The position numbers and the translations under genes are program-made. Source: Deltaproteobacteria bacterium (GTDB taxonomy: Bacteria; Myxococcota_A; UBA9042; DTJE01). Taken from it: DNA of 11,104 bases. The notes below the pieces were generated by a model. It ran no database searches. It saw nothing but the letters and a program-made list of their open reading frames with translations, and was not told where the DNA came from. The stretch is from assembly GCA_013151875.1 (NCBI GenBank), contig JAADHL010000268.1, positions 1 to 11,104 of the forward strand, read 5' to 3'. Shown here piece after piece: positions 6,862 to 11,104 of this stretch; positions within the stretch are counted from its first letter, which is position 1; every line of letters starts with the position of its first letter.

Positions 6862-9038
6862 TTTGTCGAATCCTCTGTGTTGTGGTGTGCAGGTGTCATT
6901 ACTGGTCCTGTTCCTGGTGGCGCCGTCGAGGGAGCGTCGATGCCTTCGCGCGCGATCTTCGTGACTCTGTAGATCATGTGTCTCAGTCCGTTGGAAACAG
7001 CGCTTGAAACCTTTTCGAGCCGAACATGAGCACTGCGCTGCAAAGTGCCTATGTCAGGCTTGTCGTTATCGTACCAGTAAATCAGATATAGCCAATCGAT
7101 GGATTCAAGGCCCGTGCCGGGACCCGACGAACCTTTGCCCGCATCGATCCATATCACTTTTCTGTCGGTTGTCTTTGTGAGCAGGTCGGCCAGCTCGAAA
7201 GCGATGCCGGCGGGCATTCTGCGTTCCCTGAAGGCCCTTGCCGGGTGAGGCAGGTCAGGGCACGACACGCCGACAATCTGACCTTCGTTGGTCGCGTCCT
7301 TTACCCATTTCAGGAACCGTGCGACGGGGTCGCTTTGACGCTGAATCAGCGCTCCTCCTGGGCCTGGGTCGAGGACGAGGCGGGCAGGTTTTGCGGGGAA
7401 GAACGCCGTCATGCCCGCCAGCGCCAGCACCACGAAAGGCCTTGGTCGGCCGATCTTCAACCATTCAAGGATATCGGATACGCCGCAGGCGCCCAGCACT
7501 GCCATGGAGGGGTACACGAAGATCAGGTACCGTTCGAACTTCGTTGCCGGCGCCGACAGCGCCACAAGGAGGTACAGCGGCAGGATGATCGCGACCAGAC
7601 GATCAGTGTCCCGGTCGAGGATCAAGCGCGCGATGGACGTGGCCAGTCCGACCAGTGCGAACGGCAACAACGGGCTGGATATAAGCAATCTGATGTAAAA
7701 GAGCGGGCTGCCGGTGGAAGCGGCGCGCAGGTGTCGGTTGATGTCGGTGACGTCCGGAGTAGTGATCTCCGAAACCCGCCAGGCCCAGGAGTCCAGGAAT
7801 CCCTGGAAGTCCAGGAACATTCGGAAGTCCACGATCAAAAAGACGACCACCGCCGTTGCGGCGAACAATGCAAACAGGGCCGGACGTCTTTTGGCTGGGT
7901 TTCGGAACAGCGCCGGGATGAAGGCGGGCATGAACAGAACCGAAAGATAATGCGCCGACAGGGCAGCGCCGGCCAGGACACCGGCGCCGGTCACGCCCAG
8001 TTTGTCCGCGGGTGTCGAGGACTTGTCCAGGGTCCAAAGATAAAGGGCCAGATAACTCAGAAAAACACCCATGGTGTAGGGCGAAAAGGAGCTGCTGTAC
8101 ACGGGAGCCGTCGGCAGGATCAGGACCATGGCCAGCAGGGACGACCAGCGATCCCGGGTGAGTCCAACGGCCATGGCGTAGACCGTGCCCATCAGACCGG
8201 CCCAGAACAGGACCGACAGCAGGCGGGATACCATGAGGAGGTCCGAGTGGTGAAAAAGCATCGCCTGTGCGGCCGCCGCGTCCAGCGAACAGCCCTTTGA
8301 AACCGACAGAAGGACCGTGTACAGACCGTACAGGGCGGACGACAGGTTGAAGTACAGAGCGGGATGGGGATATTCCACGAGGTCGAACAGCGTGAAGGCG
8401 CCCGTCAGGGAACTGGTGAAATTGATCAGTTCGTCCCCGGTCTGAATGGGGGCGTTCAGGGCCCTCACTGCCAGGATCGCGGCGCCTGCTGTCAGGACGA
8501 TGGCAGCCATTCGGCCGCCAGGCAGGCGAACAAGTCCCCTGAATGCGATGAAACCCAGGTACATCAGGGCCAGGACCGCAGCCAACCCAACCCCGGCCGT
8601 CACACAGATGGACCCTGTCCCTCCACCAACCGTCCCCTGTACCCGCTCATCCTTGTCTCTTGGTTCTTTCCATGTGAATGCCTTCGACGCCGACCTGGCG
8701 TTTCGGATCAGTGCTTCCACACATTCCGGGGGGCATGACGGGGCCGACAGTACTGCGAATTCAGGGGTAAGCGTTCGCAAGAACCCGTCAGGCGCTGCCG
8801 CGTCGGGGTGAATCAGTCTGACTTCGCATGATGTCCCGTTTTCCATTCGTGCGGTGGCGACGGCCATATCCTTGCGAACGGTGATTTCATCCACTTGCCA
8901 GCCGCATTTGAAATGGAAGATGTCGGATATGACCGGGCCCATTTCCGGACCTATCACGTGTTCGCCCGCGATGACGGCCCCGGTCCACAAGGTGAAGACC
9001 AGCGAGCAGGAAACTGCAACCGTGGATGACAAGCGCAC
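6858..9038 (-). CDS. GT-C type membrane glycosyltransferase with extra N-terminal extracytoplasmic domain
   Basis: This is a multi-pass membrane protein resembling lipid-phosphate-sugar dependent transferases of the PMT/ArnT (GT39/GT83) type. Residues are numbered from the longest start, the GTG at 9074 (738 residues). I prefer the GTG at 9036-9038 (residue 13): GGAG lies five bases upstream, and the product then begins with a clean signal-type segment, MRLSSTVAVSCSLVFTLW, ending AVIAG; the 9074 GTG has no such site. A soluble region with four cysteines (57, 83, 114, 118) spans about 38-150. About 12 membrane segments run from 155 to 560. The loop after the helix at 188-206 carries GDELIN (Asp214, Glu215), where the catalytic acids of GT-C enzymes sit, then EYPHPALYF, matching the common HPPL motif. 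KFERYLIFVYPS at 512-522 matches the late R-Y-x-P motif. A soluble tail covers 562-738. Donor and acceptor are unknown. Confidence 0.75.
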   Translation of the reverse strand: MRLSSTVAVSCSLVFTLWTGAVIAGEHVIGPEMGPVISDIFHFKCGWQVDEITVRKDMAVATARMENGTSCEVRLIHPDAAAPDGFLRTLTPEFAVLSAPSCPPECVEALIRNARSASKAFTWKEPRDKDERVQGTVGGGTGSICVTAGVGLAAVLALMYLGFIAFRGLVRLPGGRMAAIVLTAGAAILAVRALNAPIQTGDELINFTSSLTGAFTLFDLVEYPHPALYFNLSSALYGLYTVLLSVSKGCSLDAAAAQAMLFHHSDLLMVSRLLSVLFWAGLMGTVYAMAVGLTRDRWSSLLAMVLILPTAPVYSSSFSPYTMGVFLSYLALYLWTLDKSSTPADKLGVTGAGVLAGAALSAHYLSVLFMPAFIPALFRNPAKRRPALFALFAATAVVVFLIVDFRMFLDFQGFLDSWAWRVSEITTPDVTDINRHLRAASTGSPLFYIRLLISSPLLPFALVGLATSIARLILDRDTDRLVAIILPLYLLVALSAPATKFERYLIFVYPSMAVLGACGVSDILEWLKIGRPRPFVVLALAGMTAFFPAKPARLVLDPGPGGALIQRQSDPVARFLKWVKDATNEGQIVGVSCPDLPHPARAFRERRMPAGIAFELADLLTKTTDRKVIWIDAGKGSSGPGTGLESIDWLYLIYWYDNDKPDIGTLQRSAHVRLEKVSSAVSNGLRHMIYRVTKIAREGIDAPSTAPPGTGPVMTPAHHNTEDSTK

Positions 9039-9132
9039 TTGTTCTCCGCTGCGCGGCGGCCTGAATCGCCGCACTGGATAATGGCCGGCCCTTGTTGCGG
9101 GGGCCGATGAACTACTCTAGTATACCCAAGGC
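9039..9132. promoter_or_regulatory. Divergent intergenic region with candidate promoters
   Basis: This 94-bp spacer separates two divergently read membrane-protein genes and must hold their promoters unless transcription comes from further away. It contains GGCCGGCC, a perfect 8-bp palindrome at about 9083-9090. On the minus strand CATTAT is a possible -10 box, but I see no good -35 element at the right distance. Confidence 0.45.
9095..9123 (+). promoter_or_regulatory. Candidate sigma-70-like promoter for the downstream membrane protein
   Basis: TTGCGG at 9095-9100 and TAGTAT at 9118-9123 are separated by 17 bases, the usual spacing. The match to consensus is moderate: three of six and four of six. 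Transcription would begin at about 9130, almost on the ATG at 9133, giving a leaderless or nearly leaderless message. This fits the lack of a properly spaced Shine-Dalgarno sequence there. Confidence 0.35.
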
Positions 9133-10827
9133 ATGCTTTTCGAACTTCCCGTAATCGCCAGGGCGCCGATCCAGTTGTTGCTCTGGTGCTGGATCGTACT
9201 CCTGCCGGGCCTCGGACTTGCCTCGATGTGGCTGCGCGGGCGTCGCGTCAGGGACGTGGAGGCGGCTTCTCTGGTCCTGGGATTCGGCCTCATGGCGGTT
9301 CCTCTGGCGGCCTACGTTTATGTGTTGATCGCCTTCGTGCCTATGACCCTGAAAATCCTGCTGGTTCCTTCCTCGGCGGTCAATCTGCTGTATCTGGCCT
9401 TCAGGTTCCGAGGCCTGCGCATGATAACGGCCCCTTCCTCGCGTTGGCTGTGGGCCGGCATGGGTCTGGTTCTGGCCGTGGCCTTTCTTTCCTACGACGC
9501 CGGACATCTGTCCTTTACTCTCCAAGAGTGGAGGACCACCGCCAATACAGACTGCTTTCGCAGTGGGGTCTACCAGTTGCTGGGGCATCAGTCGCCTGCC
9601 TCGCCCGAGGCCATGGCGCCCATCTCCCGAAACTGGAACGGGACCATCCGAGGCAACATGGCCCTGGCATCCACCTACGCCCTGATCTTCGGAGAGGTGG
9701 GGTTCAGACTGCTTCGGTGCACTCTGGCCGTGCTGCTGGGATTCGTGGGCTGGGCCCTTGGCAGCCGTCATGAAAGGCGTGTCGCCGGGGGCCTTCTTGG
9801 TCTGGCGTTTTTTGCGCTCAATCCGTACGTGGTGATGATCCAGGTCCTGGACACCAATGTGATGGCCTTTGCGTTCGGGGCGTTCCTGATGGTGCTGGCC
9901 GATTGCCTGGACGCCGGACCGATAACTCTGGGAGTGGTGGCCGGGTTCACCGTCGGCCTGGGCATGAACCTGCTGCCCCTGGTCTTTCTGATCCCGCTTT
10001 CGGCCCATATCCTTATGAATCGACGGCGCAGGTGGCTGGATCTGTCCCTGTTTCTGGCAACCGCTTTGCCGGTGGCCTCGATCTGGCTGGCCTATGTGAC
10101 GGAGATGATGACCGAGTCATGGGTCCAGCCGTTCACCTACGATTTCCTTGGATTCCAGATCAAGACCAACCGGCTGATGGTGTTTCCGTTCGGCGACGGT
10201 ATCACCAGGGGGGCAATGGACCCTTTTCCCAGCTTCATCCACTATCCGATGCACGTGGTCCATACGCTGGGCGTCCTGGTTGTGGCGGCAGCCCTTGTCG
10301 GGTTGTGGAGGACATGGAAGACATCCAGGTCACGCGCGTTGATTCTGGCCCTTTGGGGGGCGCCGACCTACGCCGCTCTGTCACTCCAGGCGGTTCTGGT
10401 GGAAGACGACCAGATGCGCATCATTCTTACCGGAATGGCGCCTCTGTTCCTGCTGGCGCTTACAGGCGTCGTGTACGCCTGGGACAACCGCGCGAGGTGG
10501 CCTCGCTTTCTGACCGTGGCGGCGGCCCTGGCCGTGATATGTTTCGCGGCCTCGTTCCTGAATTTTCCGGTTGACCGGCGGATCAGAGACGCACGTTGGA
10601 TGGTCTATCAGGGCGGGGTTGAAAACATCGATCATCCCGAGTTGCTTGATGGGCAGCCCATGTACGATTTGGATGGAGCCGAAGGAAAGAGGCGGCGAAA
10701 GATATACCGTATTCCCAAGTTGATTCCCAACTACTTCGATGTGTTGCCGTCAAGCCGCAGCCGTGGGCGTCATCATTTCGGAAGATGGTCGGATTTCACG
10801 AACCGTGGGTTTGCCCCGGGATCTTGA
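9133..10827 (+). CDS. Multi-pass inner-membrane protein, possibly GT-C like
   Basis: This 564-residue protein has about 12-13 hydrophobic segments (for example 11-33, 44-68, 74-92, 103-120, 195-211, 217-236, 242-258, 263-292, 303-325, 376-393, 402-420, 433-449, 457-477). A polar loop at about 121-175 and another at about 326-375 probably face the periplasm, and a soluble basic tail covers 478-564. The overall layout resembles GT-C glycosyltransferases and other polytopic sugar-polymer enzymes, but I cannot see the DE or HPPL motifs clearly, so the family call is tentative. ATG 9133 is the first start after an in-frame TAG at 9118-9120. The nearest purine-rich stretch, AAGG at 9128-9131, is too close to the ATG to be a good ribosome binding site. 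The gene is followed after 63 bases by a radical SAM gene on the same strand, probably in the same transcript. Alternative: a flippase or other envelope transporter. Confidence 0.6.
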   Translation: MLFELPVIARAPIQLLLWCWIVLLPGLGLASMWLRGRRVRDVEAASLVLGFGLMAVPLAAYVYVLIAFVPMTLKILLVPSSAVNLLYLAFRFRGLRMITAPSSRWLWAGMGLVLAVAFLSYDAGHLSFTLQEWRTTANTDCFRSGVYQLLGHQSPASPEAMAPISRNWNGTIRGNMALASTYALIFGEVGFRLLRCTLAVLLGFVGWALGSRHERRVAGGLLGLAFFALNPYVVMIQVLDTNVMAFAFGAFLMVLADCLDAGPITLGVVAGFTVGLGMNLLPLVFLIPLSAHILMNRRRRWLDLSLFLATALPVASIWLAYVTEMMTESWVQPFTYDFLGFQIKTNRLMVFPFGDGITRGAMDPFPSFIHYPMHVVHTLGVLVVAAALVGLWRTWKTSRSRALILALWGAPTYAALSLQAVLVEDDQMRIILTGMAPLFLLALTGVVYAWDNRARWPRFLTVAAALAVICFAASFLNFPVDRRIRDARWMVYQGGVENIDHPELLDGQPMYDLDGAEGKRRRKIYRIPKLIPNYFDVLPSSRSRGRHHFGRWSDFTNRGFAPGS

Positions 10828-10890
10828 CATGACAATCCGAAAAAGGATTTAGTGGAGTGCCTCGCCGCTTTGCGGCCGTGGGAATGTCCG
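10828..10890 (+). other. Short intergenic spacer
   Basis: This 63-bp gap lies between the membrane protein and the radical SAM gene. It carries AAAAGGATT at 10841-10849, a possible ribosome binding site for an alternative GTG start at 10852. No terminator is visible, which favours co-transcription. Confidence 0.5.
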
Positions 10891-11104
10891 ATGGACGTCA
10901 ACAGAAAATTCCACCGCCAACTCAGCAGGATTCTGTTCTTCAGACGTCTGTTTCCATTGAGGCAACTGGCGCGCAACATGGTGACCCTGCCCTTGGACTA
11001 TATCGGCCCATCGGGCAGGGCGGGACCTCCCATGGTGATCAACATCCTGATTACTCATCGTTGCGATCTGAAGTGCCGGATGTGCTACGCCGAGGAACTG
11101 AAGG
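10891..11104 (+). CDS. Radical SAM domain protein, 3'-partial
   Basis: The first 71 residues are visible before the right edge. Starting at ATG 10891 the protein begins MDVNRKFHRQLSRILFFRRL, a basic leader. It reaches the first strand of the radical SAM barrel, MVINILITHRCDLKCRMCYA. CDLKCRMC is the canonical C-x3-C-x2-C motif that binds the [4Fe-4S] cluster and S-adenosylmethionine (cysteines at about residues 58, 62 and 65). The frame is also open upstream to GTG 10852, preceded by AAGGA, which would add 13 residues; the choice between the two is open. The reaction cannot be told without the C-terminal half. Near membrane sugar-polymer genes such enzymes often modify lipids, sugars or peptides, but that is inference. 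Confidence 0.85.
   Translation, partial: MDVNRKFHRQLSRILFFRRLFPLRQLARNMVTLPLDYIGPSGRAGPPMVINILITHRCDLKCRMCYAEELK

Noticed and set aside
7245..8300. A 351-residue plus-strand frame inside the glycosyltransferase gene
   Set aside because: It is rich in Gln, Arg and Gly with no hydrophobic core, is entirely antisense to a gene with clear membrane segments and motifs, and has no start signal.
9112..10008. A 298-residue minus-strand frame opposite the second membrane protein
   Set aside because: It is highly polar (Gln, Gly, His, Arg) because it is the antisense of hydrophobic codons; no domain or start signal is visible.
10829..10852. Seven-codon frame ATG ACA ATC CGA AAA AGG ATT TAG as a leader peptide
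   Set aside because: It is too short and lacks any attenuator-like structure or codon bias; chance occurrence is the simpler view.

Overview
The window looks like chromosomal DNA from a high-G+C Gram-negative bacterium, most like a Myxococcota or other deltaproteobacterial-grade lineage. The basis is indirect: a giant secreted protein with PKD, glycine-rich and CTDC-type cysteine repeats, a fused ADP-forming acyl-CoA synthetase, and GT-C type envelope glycosyltransferases. No rRNA or other taxonomic marker is present, so this placement is an inference.

Region 1 (1-4698, + strand) is one very large gene for a secreted repeat protein, cut by the left edge. In order it has a short beta-like stretch, a PKD domain, about 420 residues of glycine-rich sequence, about 850 residues of cysteine-rich repeats, and a small C-terminal domain. 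A one-base frame change at 3978/3979 splits it into two overlapping frames. It lies inside a repeat whose two other copies are intact. The break sits on a G GGG GGC heptamer, so it may be a true frameshift, a sequencing error, or a slippage site.

Region 2 (4735-9038, - strand) is a two-gene unit read right to left. A GT-C type membrane glycosyltransferase with an unusual N-terminal extracytoplasmic domain comes first. An ADP-forming acyl-CoA synthetase follows, joined by an ATGA stop/start overlap. It converges on region 1 with a 36-base gap.

Region 3 (9133-11104, + strand) diverges from region 2 across about 94 bases that hold the likely promoters. It encodes a second multi-pass membrane protein, possibly GT-C like, and then the start of a radical SAM enzyme cut by the right edge.

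The two membrane proteins suggest cell-envelope or exopolymer assembly, and the secreted repeat protein could be part of the same surface. Nothing in the sequence ties them directly. No tRNA, rRNA, CRISPR array, insertion sequence or convincing intrinsic terminator was seen.
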